A stretch of DNA of 7,632 bases from Candidatus Sumerlaeota bacterium (GTDB lineage Bacteria; Sumerlaeota; Sumerlaeia; MWCT01; JAGHBZ01): the NCBI GenBank assembly GCA_021160705.1, contig JAGHBZ010000387.1:1-7632 (forward strand). The letters are read 5' to 3'. Below the pieces are notes generated by a model. It had not been told where the DNA came from. It saw only the letters and a list, made by a program, of their open reading frames with translations, and ran no database searches. Each line of letters starts with the position of its first letter. The first letter of the stretch is position 1. Below are positions 1 to 5,346 of the stretch, piece by piece. Position numbers and translations under genes: made by a program.

Positions 1-8
1 CATTTAAT

Positions 9-14
9 GAGGAG
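9..14 (+). promoter_or_regulatory. Ribosome binding site of hisF
   Basis: The purine run GAGGAG lies 12 bases before the hisF ATG, slightly further than ideal, and the following GTGAG extends it. The first 26 bases hold stop codons in two frames (TAA at 5-7, TGA at 15-17), so the end of an upstream gene may lie here. Too little sequence is present to say which gene it is. Confidence 0.5.
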
Positions 15-26
15 TGAGTATATCCA

Positions 27-812
27 ATGTTAACAAGGCGAATAATACCGTGTCTGGACGTAAAAGACGGCAGGGTGGTCAAGGGTGTAAATTTTGTAAA
101 TCTCCGTGACGCAGGCGACCCGGTGGAGGCAGCAAAAGCGTATAACGACGCTGGTGCAGATGAGCTGGTCTTTCTCGACATCACAGCCTCTTATGAACAA
201 CGCAACATTATGGTAGACGTGGTGTACCGCACAGTGGAGGTTGCATTTATGCCAGTGACAGTTGGCGGTGGACTGCGTTCTGTGGAAGACATCAACACTA
301 TGCTCCGAGCCGGGGCTGATAAGGTCTCGCTTAACACTGCTGCGGTGAATAACCCTGAGCTGGTCCGAGAAGCCTCAAAACGATTCGGCTCGCAATGTAT
401 AGTGGTAGCAATTGATGCTAAACGCCGATGGCGTGAAGAGGGAGAGACTAAAGAACTCTGGTGGGAGGTGTTCACTCACGGGGGTAGAACACCTACCGGG
501 CTGGATGCCATTGAGTGGGCACGTCAGGTAGAAGAGCTCGGTGCTGGCGAAATCCTGCTGACCAGTATGGACTGTGATGGCACTAAAAAAGGTTACGACC
601 TGGAGCTCACTGCCCGGGTCGCTGATGCAGTGAATATACCTGTTATAGCGTCTGGCGGTGCAGGGAATCTACATCATCTTTATGAGGCTCTGACCATCGG
701 AAAAGCCGATGCCGTGCTCGCAGCCGGGATATTTCATTTTGGTGAATATACAATAAAAGAAGCCAAAGAGTATTTAGCCCAACAGGGCGTTCCTATTCGA
801 CCGGTATTATGA
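27..812 (+). CDS. hisF: Imidazole glycerol phosphate synthase cyclase subunit HisF
   Basis: HisF is the cyclase half of IGP synthase. With ammonia supplied by the glutaminase HisH, it converts PRFAR to imidazole glycerol phosphate and AICAR, a cytosolic step of histidine biosynthesis that also feeds purine synthesis. The 261-residue protein is a full-length (beta/alpha)8 barrel. The two catalytic aspartates fall at the positions known from the family: D11 in CLDVKDGRVVKG and D130 in VAIDAKR. The phosphate-binding segments are visible as VGGGLRS (79-85), SGGAG (209-213) and AAGIFHFGE (232-240). The ATG is preceded by GAGGAG and the protein starts exactly as family members do (MLTRRIIPCLD). HisH, HisA and the other his genes are not in the window, though hisA or hisH could lie just upstream. 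The next gene starts 21 bases downstream, so the two are probably co-transcribed. The identification is secure. Confidence 0.98.
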   Translation: MLTRRIIPCLDVKDGRVVKGVNFVNLRDAGDPVEAAKAYNDAGADELVFLDITASYEQRNIMVDVVYRTVEVAFMPVTVGGGLRSVEDINTMLRAGADKVSLNTAAVNNPELVREASKRFGSQCIVVAIDAKRRWREEGETKELWWEVFTHGGRTPTGLDAIEWARQVEELGAGEILLTSMDCDGTKKGYDLELTARVADAVNIPVIASGGAGNLHHLYEALTIGKADAVLAAGIFHFGEYTIKEAKEYLAQQGVPIRPVL

Positions 813-833
813 TTTTATCTTATTGAGAGAGTA

Positions 834-1841
834 ATGCGCGTAATATTAAAGTCTATACGAATCAAGCATATCGATTTTAACGACCTTTGCTATGTGGGGA
901 CATATCCTTTAAAGCCACCTGCACAGCTGGTGAACTCTATCAAGACCGTCGGATTGATTAATCCGCCTATATTAGAGCAGGTGAACCCTGGGAGGGATAA
1001 ACGATTCAGAATAATTTGCGGATGGCGACGTGTCGCCGCCTGCAAAAAATTGAGATACCCGGAGCTGGACGCTTATGTGTTGCAACCTGTGGCAACAGAG
1101 AAAGAACCTGTAAAGGAACACCTGCTTCTTGCATTTTATGACAACCTCTCACATCGCTCTTTTAACCCGGTTGAAAAAGCACACTGGTTGAAAAAATTAG
1201 TGGATGTCTTTGGTGCTGAACAAACTCGTAAACAATATATGCCCCTGCTTGGTGTGTCAAAATCGTATGAGCTACTTCGTCGTTACCTGGTGCTGGCAAC
1301 TGCCAGTGAGCCAGTAAAAAAATTGGCGGTCTCGGAGAGTATCTCCTTAAAAGAAGTCCTGGTGCTTTCAAAAATGACACGTGCAGAACAGCGTGCGTTT
1401 GTCAAACTGAGTGAGCGACTCCAGTTAGGGGTTAATCTTCGTAGAGAGTTCCTGCATTTGCTTTATGAAATCAGTCGGCGTGACGATATAAAGATAACTG
1501 AGCTACTTAATCGTCAGGAGATAGCACAAATCTTAAACTCATCGCAGAGACTACCAAAACAGGTAGAAGACGTGAGGCGAGTGCTAAGGAGCTGGCGGTA
1601 TCCAGAGTTGAGTGGTGTGGAGGAAAAGTTTCATAGCCTGATGCGGGCACTAAAGCTGCCTACCGGGATTAGATTTCAGCCATCTGAGTTCTTTGAAGAT
1701 GGCACATATTCATTGAGCCTCTCAATTCAAACTGCAGAACAATTGCGTTCGTTGCTTGGAGAATTAAATAAACGAGAAGCCAGACTGAGTACACTGATTA
1801 CTACAGTCAACGACTTGATTCTAAGCAAGAAAGAAAAATGA
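834..1841 (+). CDS. ParB-like protein, ParB N-terminal domain plus HTH, no ParA partner
   Basis: This 335-residue protein has a ParB/Spo0J-type N-terminal domain. LVNSIKTVGLINPPILEQ (32-49) and FRIICGWRRVAACKKL (58-73) match the first ParB boxes, and DNLSHRSFNPVEKA (103-116) matches the ENxQR box and the start of the linker helix. A KorB/ParB-type helix-turn-helix follows at about 138-152 (LLGVSKSYELLRRYL). The remaining ~180 residues are mostly charged and helical and I do not recognise them. Two signature boxes differ from canonical chromosomal ParB: GERR is GWRR (63-66), and ENxQR is DNLSH (103-107). No parA or parS-like site is seen. DNA binding, and perhaps nucleotide binding, is inferred; chromosome segregation should not be assumed. 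GAGAG at 825-829 serves as ribosome binding site. The stop codon overlaps the tadA start (ATGA), so the two genes are translationally coupled. The family is recognised with good confidence; the cellular role is unknown. Confidence 0.85.
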   Translation: MRVILKSIRIKHIDFNDLCYVGTYPLKPPAQLVNSIKTVGLINPPILEQVNPGRDKRFRIICGWRRVAACKKLRYPELDAYVLQPVATEKEPVKEHLLLAFYDNLSHRSFNPVEKAHWLKKLVDVFGAEQTRKQYMPLLGVSKSYELLRRYLVLATASEPVKKLAVSESISLKEVLVLSKMTRAEQRAFVKLSERLQLGVNLRREFLHLLYEISRRDDIKITELLNRQEIAQILNSSQRLPKQVEDVRRVLRSWRYPELSGVEEKFHSLMRALKLPTGIRFQPSEFFEDGTYSLSLSIQTAEQLRSLLGELNKREARLSTLITTVNDLILSKKEK

Positions 1842-2296
1842 GCGAGTCGGAGCATAATACATATATGCAGATAGCACTGTCAGAGGCGCAAAAGGCATTT
1901 GAGAATGACGAAGTGCCCGTAGGAGCAGTAGTTCGCCTGAATGACGAAATCATAGCCCGTGCCCACGACCAGCGTGAGCATAGCGGTGACCCGACAGCAC
2001 ACGCAGAGTTGCTGGCACTTCGTATGGCAGCCCAACGGCTCGGCGACTGGCGACTGGAGCAGTGCATACTTTATACCACACTTGAGCCGTGTCCAATGTG
2101 TGCAGGTGCACTAATTATGGCGCGAATAAAATGTCTGGTCTATGGTGCACCAAACCTCAAATCGGGTGCAGTGGAAACGAAATGCCGTCTGCTTGAGTGT
2201 TCCGGGTTCACTCATTCTGTGGAGGTCATTGCCGGGGTAATGGCTGATGAATCCAGGAGTTTACTTGCTCGTTTTTTTGCACAGAAACGCTCATAA
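1838..2296 (+). CDS. tadA: tRNA-specific adenosine deaminase TadA
   Basis: TadA is a zinc enzyme that deaminates the wobble adenosine (A34) to inosine, classically in tRNA-Arg(ACG), letting one tRNA read several codons. The 152-residue protein carries the complete cytidine/deoxycytidylate deaminase-fold signature. HAE at 55-57 supplies the zinc ligand His55 and the proton-shuttle Glu57, and PCPMC at 84-88 supplies zinc ligands Cys85 and Cys88. VYGAPNLKSGA (101-111) and the C-terminal helix ending in RFFAQKRS are typical of TadA rather than of cytosine or guanine deaminases. The ATG at 1838 overlaps the preceding stop codon and gives the usual ~10-residue lead-in; a second Met at residue 10 has no better ribosome binding site. 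One oddity is Asp44 at the position of E. coli Asn46, which contacts the target base. The identification is strong. Confidence 0.95.
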   Translation: MSESEHNTYMQIALSEAQKAFENDEVPVGAVVRLNDEIIARAHDQREHSGDPTAHAELLALRMAAQRLGDWRLEQCILYTTLEPCPMCAGALIMARIKCLVYGAPNLKSGAVETKCRLLECSGFTHSVEVIAGVMADESRSLLARFFAQKRS

Positions 2297-2312
2297 TCTC
2301 AACACATAGTGC

Positions 2313-2344
2313 TTGATATTCTCTGGTTTTTCCACATATATAAT
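2313..2344 (+). promoter_or_regulatory. Candidate promoter of the mlaEFD operon
   Basis: A TTGATA box at 2313-2318 is followed by TATATA at 2337-2342 (18-base spacer), overlapping a perfect TATAAT at 2339-2344 (20-base spacer). Transcription would then begin near 2350, about 30 bases before the mlaE start. A second TATAAT at 2359-2364 would place the start almost on the ribosome binding site, so it is less likely. The whole 86-base gap is AT-rich, so chance matches are easy. No terminator is visible after tadA, so read-through from upstream remains possible. Confidence 0.4.
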
Positions 2345-2370
2345 GCAGAATTAAAGATTATAATATATTA

Positions 2371-2375
2371 GGGAG
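2371..2375 (+). promoter_or_regulatory. Ribosome binding site that sets the TTG start of mlaE
   Basis: GGGAG ends 7 bases before TTG at 2383, an ideal spacing. It supports this non-ATG start for the permease; the next in-frame Met is residue 47, far inside the conserved protein. Confidence 0.65.
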
Positions 2376-2382
2376 AACGCAT

Positions 2383-3153
2383 TTGGTTGCACTTCTTCGA
2401 AAGACTGAAGATATATTCGCCCAGTTGTTCGAGACAAGTGGAGGGATACTGGTGCTGTTTTTCACCAGTATTGCAGAGGTACGGTATGTTGGACGCAATC
2501 TGGATAAACTACTCAAGCAGATGCTGGAGGTTGGATTCAACACTTTACCGCTTGCGAGCCTTATAGGGTTATTCACGGGTATGATTGTCGCACTGGAGTC
2601 AGGACTGGAGTTGAAAGAGCTGGGGCTGGAGCACATTGTTGCCTCCATTGTTGCGTTTTCTATGATGCGAGAGATGGGACCCGTAATCACAGCGATGATT
2701 TCAGCTGGTAGGGTCGGTGCAGGTATGGCAGCGGAGCTTGGCACTATGACCGTCAATGAAGAAGTAGACGCACTCCGCTCAATGGGAATTAATCCGGTCC
2801 GGTACCTGGTAATGCCGCGTTTCTGGGCGACGATTTTAATGCAACCACTCCTGACTATGTATGCGGTGGTTATCGGAATCTGGGGTGGCAGTCTTGTGAG
2901 TAGTGCTTTACTGGGAATTGCCTCCGAGCAATTTATGCATAATGTATTTCGAGCCCTTGAGTTTAGCGACATCACGTTCGGGCTGAGCAAGACAGTGGTG
3001 TTTGGTGCGATGTACTCTATAATCTCCTGTTATATGGGACTGACCACGCAACGAGGTGCAGAAGGCGTGGGACGCTCCACCACCCGTGCAGTGGTCGTTT
3101 CGCTGACGATGATTTTAGTCGCTGATTATTTTATAGGAAGGTTTTTTGGTTAA
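2383..3153 (+). CDS. mlaE: MlaE-family ABC transporter permease
   Basis: This is the inner-membrane permease of an MCE/Mla-type lipid transporter, which moves phospholipid or related hydrophobic molecules between the inner membrane and the periplasm. The 256-residue protein is full length for the family. The conserved block REMGPVITAMISAGRVGAG (96-114) continues as AAELGTMTVNEEVDALRSMGINPVRYLVMPR (116-146); it includes the cytoplasmic coupling helix that docks on the ATPase. The C-terminal signature CYMGLTTQRGAEGVGRSTTRAV (216-237) is also intact. Hydrophobic segments lie at about 53-72, 87-110, 148-180, 203-220 and 235-250, after an amphipathic N-terminal stretch. The TTG start is chosen on a well-spaced GGGAG. 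It directly precedes the ATPase gene, overlapping or abutting it. The transport direction and the exact lipid cannot be read from sequence. The symbol follows family usage; the E. coli-type partners MlaC and MlaB are not seen here. Confidence 0.93.
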   Translation: MVALLRKTEDIFAQLFETSGGILVLFFTSIAEVRYVGRNLDKLLKQMLEVGFNTLPLASLIGLFTGMIVALESGLELKELGLEHIVASIVAFSMMREMGPVITAMISAGRVGAGMAAELGTMTVNEEVDALRSMGINPVRYLVMPRFWATILMQPLLTMYAVVIGIWGGSLVSSALLGIASEQFMHNVFRALEFSDITFGLSKTVVFGAMYSIISCYMGLTTQRGAEGVGRSTTRAVVVSLTMILVADYFIGRFFG

Positions 3154-3886
3154 TATGGATGTAGTCATAAAACATCTATACAAAAGTTTTGGCGACAACC
3201 ACGTACTTCGTGGAGTAAATCTTTCTGTTGAACAGGGGAAGATAACAGTCATCGTTGGGGGTTCCGGGGCTGGTAAAAGCGTACTGCTGAAGTTGATTAT
3301 CGGTCTGTTGCGTCCGGATAAAGGTGAAATCTACTTGAATGGAACTGATATTACAAAACTCAATGAGGGACAGATTTTACCTTTAAGACGAAAAATAGGG
3401 CTGGTATTTCAGACTGGAGGGTTGCTGAATTCGTTGACAGTGGGTGAAAATATCGCTTTGCCATTAAAAGAACATCGTATTGGGACACGGCGTGAGATTG
3501 AGAAGATTGTTGCTGAGAAACTTGAGCTCCTGGGACTGAAAGGAAAAGAAAATGAGATGCCATCACATCTAAGTGGTGGGATGCGTAAACGCGTATCCAT
3601 TGCACGGGTGCTTGCATTAAATCCAAATATGATTTTATACGACGAGCCAACTGCCGGGCTTGACCCACCAATGGCTGAGAATATTGATACTCTGATAATG
3701 GATTTGAACAAACGATTGGGCGTGACGACTATCGTCGTCACTCATGACCTCCAGAGCATATTCAAAATTGCAGATACCGTCTGTATGCTCCATAAGGGCG
3801 TAATTATTGAAAGTGGTAAACCCGAGGAGTTTAAGCACAGCCCAACGCCAGTCGTTAAAGAATTCCTTCATAGATTGAATACTTAA
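3146..3886 (+). CDS. mlaF: MlaF-family ABC transporter ATP-binding protein
   Basis: This is the cytoplasmic ATPase that powers the MlaE/MCE lipid transporter. In 246 residues it has every ABC motif: Walker A GGSGAGKS (38-45), Q-loop Gln89 in VFQTGGLLNSLTV, signature LSGGM (142-146), Walker B ILYDEP with catalytic Glu168 and the D-loop GLD, and the switch His200 (VVTHD). The FQTGGLLNSLTVGENIALPL segment and LSGGMRKRV are characteristic of the MlaF/Ttg2A/Mkl subfamily. Two starts are possible. TTG at 3146 overlaps the mlaE stop by 8 bases and lies 4 bases after AGGAAGG (3135-3141). ATG at 3155 lies just past the stop but 13 bases from that site. They differ by three residues, so function is unaffected. 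mlaD follows after 26 bases. The family assignment is secure. Confidence 0.95.
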   Translation: MVNMDVVIKHLYKSFGDNHVLRGVNLSVEQGKITVIVGGSGAGKSVLLKLIIGLLRPDKGEIYLNGTDITKLNEGQILPLRRKIGLVFQTGGLLNSLTVGENIALPLKEHRIGTRREIEKIVAEKLELLGLKGKENEMPSHLSGGMRKRVSIARVLALNPNMILYDEPTAGLDPPMAENIDTLIMDLNKRLGVTTIVVTHDLQSIFKIADTVCMLHKGVIIESGKPEEFKHSPTPVVKEFLHRLNT

Positions 3887-3898
3887 AATCTCATAAGT

Positions 3899-3905
3899 GA
3901 GGTGA
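3899..3905 (+). promoter_or_regulatory. Strong ribosome binding site of mlaD
   Basis: GAGGTGA, a near-perfect Shine-Dalgarno sequence, ends 7 bases before the mlaD ATG at 3913. It fixes that start and suggests the MCE subunit is well translated; in known Mla complexes this subunit is hexameric, so more copies than of MlaE or MlaF are needed. Confidence 0.7.
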
Positions 3906-3912
3906 CGGAACA

Positions 3913-5013
3913 ATGGAACAACAAAAGTCCATAGTGGTAAAAGTAGGTATTTTTTGTATTGTAGGGATTATAATATTAATCTGGTTTTCTCTGAAACCCA
4001 CGCCAGAAAAAATAAAATCCCCTTATCAACTCACGGCATATTTTGATGATGTGAAGGCACTGGAGGAGGCAGCACCAGTCTCGTTAATGGGCGTGAGGAT
4101 TGGTAAAGTAACTAAAATAGATTTTGATAAACGTACCGGGAAGGTCAGGGTAGATATGTTAGTCTCTGGCGAGGATAAGTATAAGTTGCCGGTAGATAGC
4201 AAGGCGGCAATTTACTATAAAAGTATCCTGGGACAATATTATGTGCATATCCAGTATGGTGAAGCGAAGGAAGTACTTAAGCCCGGAGACCAGATTCCCA
4301 CCGAGCATATTCCAGACATTAACACGATAATAGAGACAGCAGGGGATATAAGCAAAGATGCCAGAGACCTTCTGAACTCGCTTGACCGGAATCAAAAACG
4401 TGTAGCTGAGAAAATCATCACTATGATAGACGAGAATCAGGAAAACTTATCTAAGGCAACTAAATCGTTTGCAGAATTCTCTCCAAAACTCAGCAAACTC
4501 GGCGATGAGTTGACTGCACTGATTAATGATATGCGTAATGGCGAGGGCACCATTGCTAAGTTGCTCAGTGATGATGAGATGTACACCAACCTGAGTGATA
4601 TGATTGAGTCGGTCAATACAATAGCCACTGACATCAGAACCGGAAAAGGAACTCTGAGTAAATTGCTTTATGATGAGTCGTTGCATAAGGAACTCAATGC
4701 AACGCTTGAGAGTATCCGTGAGGTGGCAGATAATACGAAAACATTTTTGAACACACAACAGAACAAAATGAGTAATATTATGGAGAGCCTTGAACGAACA
4801 TTGCCAAAAGTTGAAAAAGGCGTAGACAATTTTACTGAAATCTCAGAAAAAATAAATCAGGGTAAAGGCTCACTGGGTAAGCTCATCAACGACCCCTCCC
4901 TCTATGATGATGCTCAACGGACAATAAATCAGATTGAGCAGAGCTTCAAGGAAGGCGAAGAGCAGGGTCTGATACGGACATTTGCAACAATCTTGTTCGC
5001 CTCGCTTATGTAG
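3913..5013 (+). CDS. mlaD: MCE-domain (MlaD-type) lipid-transport protein with C-terminal repeats
   Basis: This is the MCE subunit of the transporter encoded with mlaE and mlaF. It is anchored in the inner membrane with its bulk in the periplasm, where MCE domains form hexameric rings with a lipid channel. In 366 residues: a single N-terminal anchor helix at about 9-27 with no cleavage site apparent, one MCE domain at about 36-130 (VSLMGVRIGKVTKID at 56-70, then AAIYYKSILGQYYVHI), and a long C-terminal helical region. It is about twice the length of E. coli MlaD because of that extension. The extension carries three copies of a motif, G(K/E)G(T/S)(L/I)xKL(L/I)xD followed three residues on by a hydrophobic residue and Tyr or His, at 210-224, 244-258 and 317-331, separated by predicted coiled-coil. 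Longer MCE proteins with such tails occur in other diderm groups, and the tail may lengthen the channel or reach the outer membrane. No terminator directly follows the stop. Confidence 0.92.
   Translation: MEQQKSIVVKVGIFCIVGIIILIWFSLKPTPEKIKSPYQLTAYFDDVKALEEAAPVSLMGVRIGKVTKIDFDKRTGKVRVDMLVSGEDKYKLPVDSKAAIYYKSILGQYYVHIQYGEAKEVLKPGDQIPTEHIPDINTIIETAGDISKDARDLLNSLDRNQKRVAEKIITMIDENQENLSKATKSFAEFSPKLSKLGDELTALINDMRNGEGTIAKLLSDDEMYTNLSDMIESVNTIATDIRTGKGTLSKLLYDESLHKELNATLESIREVADNTKTFLNTQQNKMSNIMESLERTLPKVEKGVDNFTEISEKINQGKGSLGKLINDPSLYDDAQRTINQIEQSFKEGEEQGLIRTFATILFASLM
4540..4905 (+). repeat. Three glycine-rich peptide repeats in the MCE protein tail
   Basis: Three coding repeats at 4540-4584, 4642-4686 and 4861-4905 encode GEGTIAKLLSDDEMY, GKGTLSKLLYDESLH and GKGSLGKLINDPSLY. 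Start-to-start spacing is 34 and 73 residues. The second interval is about twice the first, which suggests a lost or degenerate copy between copies two and three, though no glycine pair remains there. The DNA has diverged at third positions while the peptides are kept, so this is an old repeat under protein-level selection. Confidence 0.8.
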
Positions 5014-5163
5014 TATATGTGCTCTGTTGCGAAAATAGAATCTGTGCGTAAGGCGTTTTTTTGCAATGACGTGGTGTTCTTTGATAGCCTCCTTGTTTTG
5101 TCATAGACCCCTGCTGAGGCGAGCTAAAAATCAAAAAAGGCTATGCTTAAGAAAAGGGCGCTA

Positions 5164-5228
5164 TCTCCTGGCTTCCTGGTCTCCTTATAGAAAAAGTGTA
5201 TTAATAAGGAAACCCGGTGACCAGGATA
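5164..5228 (+). repeat. Long imperfect inverted repeat / hairpin
   Basis: The arm at 5166-5186 pairs with 5206-5226: 16 of 21 positions are Watson-Crick and one is G-T. The pairing continues inward for two bases, so TCCTTAT (5182-5188) with ATAAGGA (5204-5210) is a perfect 7-bp inner stem around a 15-base loop. The outer end is TCCTGG (5166-5171) with CCAGGA (5221-5226). A T-run begins only ~18 bases past the stem, too far for a standard intrinsic terminator. It could be an RNA structure, a small non-autonomous element remnant, or a weak terminator or processing site for the mla transcript. Confidence 0.5.
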
Positions 5229-5283
5229 ACTCAGAAACGGTGTGATTTTTTGCTTTAATTAGAAAGGGAAATTAATACTACGA

Positions 5284-5305
5284 TATACTTGCAGTGAAGC
5301 ATAAT
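5284..5305 (+). promoter_or_regulatory. Weak candidate promoter for the ahbD-like gene
   Basis: Two -10-like hexamers one base off consensus lie here, TATACT at 5284-5289 and CATAAT at 5300-5305. Neither has a good -35 box at normal spacing. The 333-bp gap and the change of function make a new transcription start plausible, but the exact site is not determined by the sequence. Confidence 0.25.
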
Positions 5306-5320
5306 ATATGTGATACGGAT

Positions 5321-5337
5321 ATGGTGTTCTGTACCAT
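5321..5337 (+). promoter_or_regulatory. Small dyad just before the ahbD-like start
   Basis: ATGGT and ACCAT form perfect 5-base arms around a 7-base centre, ending 9 bases before the ATG at 5347. It could be an operator half-site pair or a leader hairpin near the start codon. Short dyads like this also occur by chance. Confidence 0.25.
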
Positions 5338-5346
5338 CTTTTAACA

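Larger units (their letters stand above)
5014..5346. other. 333-bp non-coding gap between mlaD and the ahbD-like gene
   Basis: No convincing gene lies here. A 29-codon frame from ATG 5017 to TAG 5104-5106 has no ribosome binding site. No tRNA fold was recognised. The gap contains an inverted repeat around the mlaD stop, a 7-base inverted repeat (ATAGCCT/AGGCTAT), a long imperfect hairpin at 5164-5228, T-runs at 5056-5062 and 5245-5251, an AT-rich promoter-like stretch at about 5271-5316, and a small dyad just before the next gene. The 9-mer TGGTGTTCT occurs at both ends (5072-5080 and 5322-5330). Confidence 0.7.

Noticed and set aside
834..1841. Plasmid or chromosome origin region with ParAB partition system
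   Set aside because: There is no parA, no parS-like palindrome, no DnaA boxes or rsmG/mnmG neighbours. The ParB boxes are divergent and the surrounding genes are housekeeping.
2358..2990. 210-codon minus-strand frame opposite mlaE
   Set aside because: It is the antisense shadow of the strongly conserved permease. It has a low-complexity Ser/Ile/Pro-rich peptide, no ribosome binding site and no family resemblance.
5017..5106. 29-codon + strand frame just after mlaD
   Set aside because: It has no ribosome binding site, and a start 3 bases past the mlaD stop is the only support. The length is easily reached by chance.
5164..5251. Intrinsic terminator after the mla operon
   Set aside because: The hairpin is followed by a T-run only after a gap of about 18 bases, and the stem is interrupted, so it does not fit a standard Rho-independent terminator.
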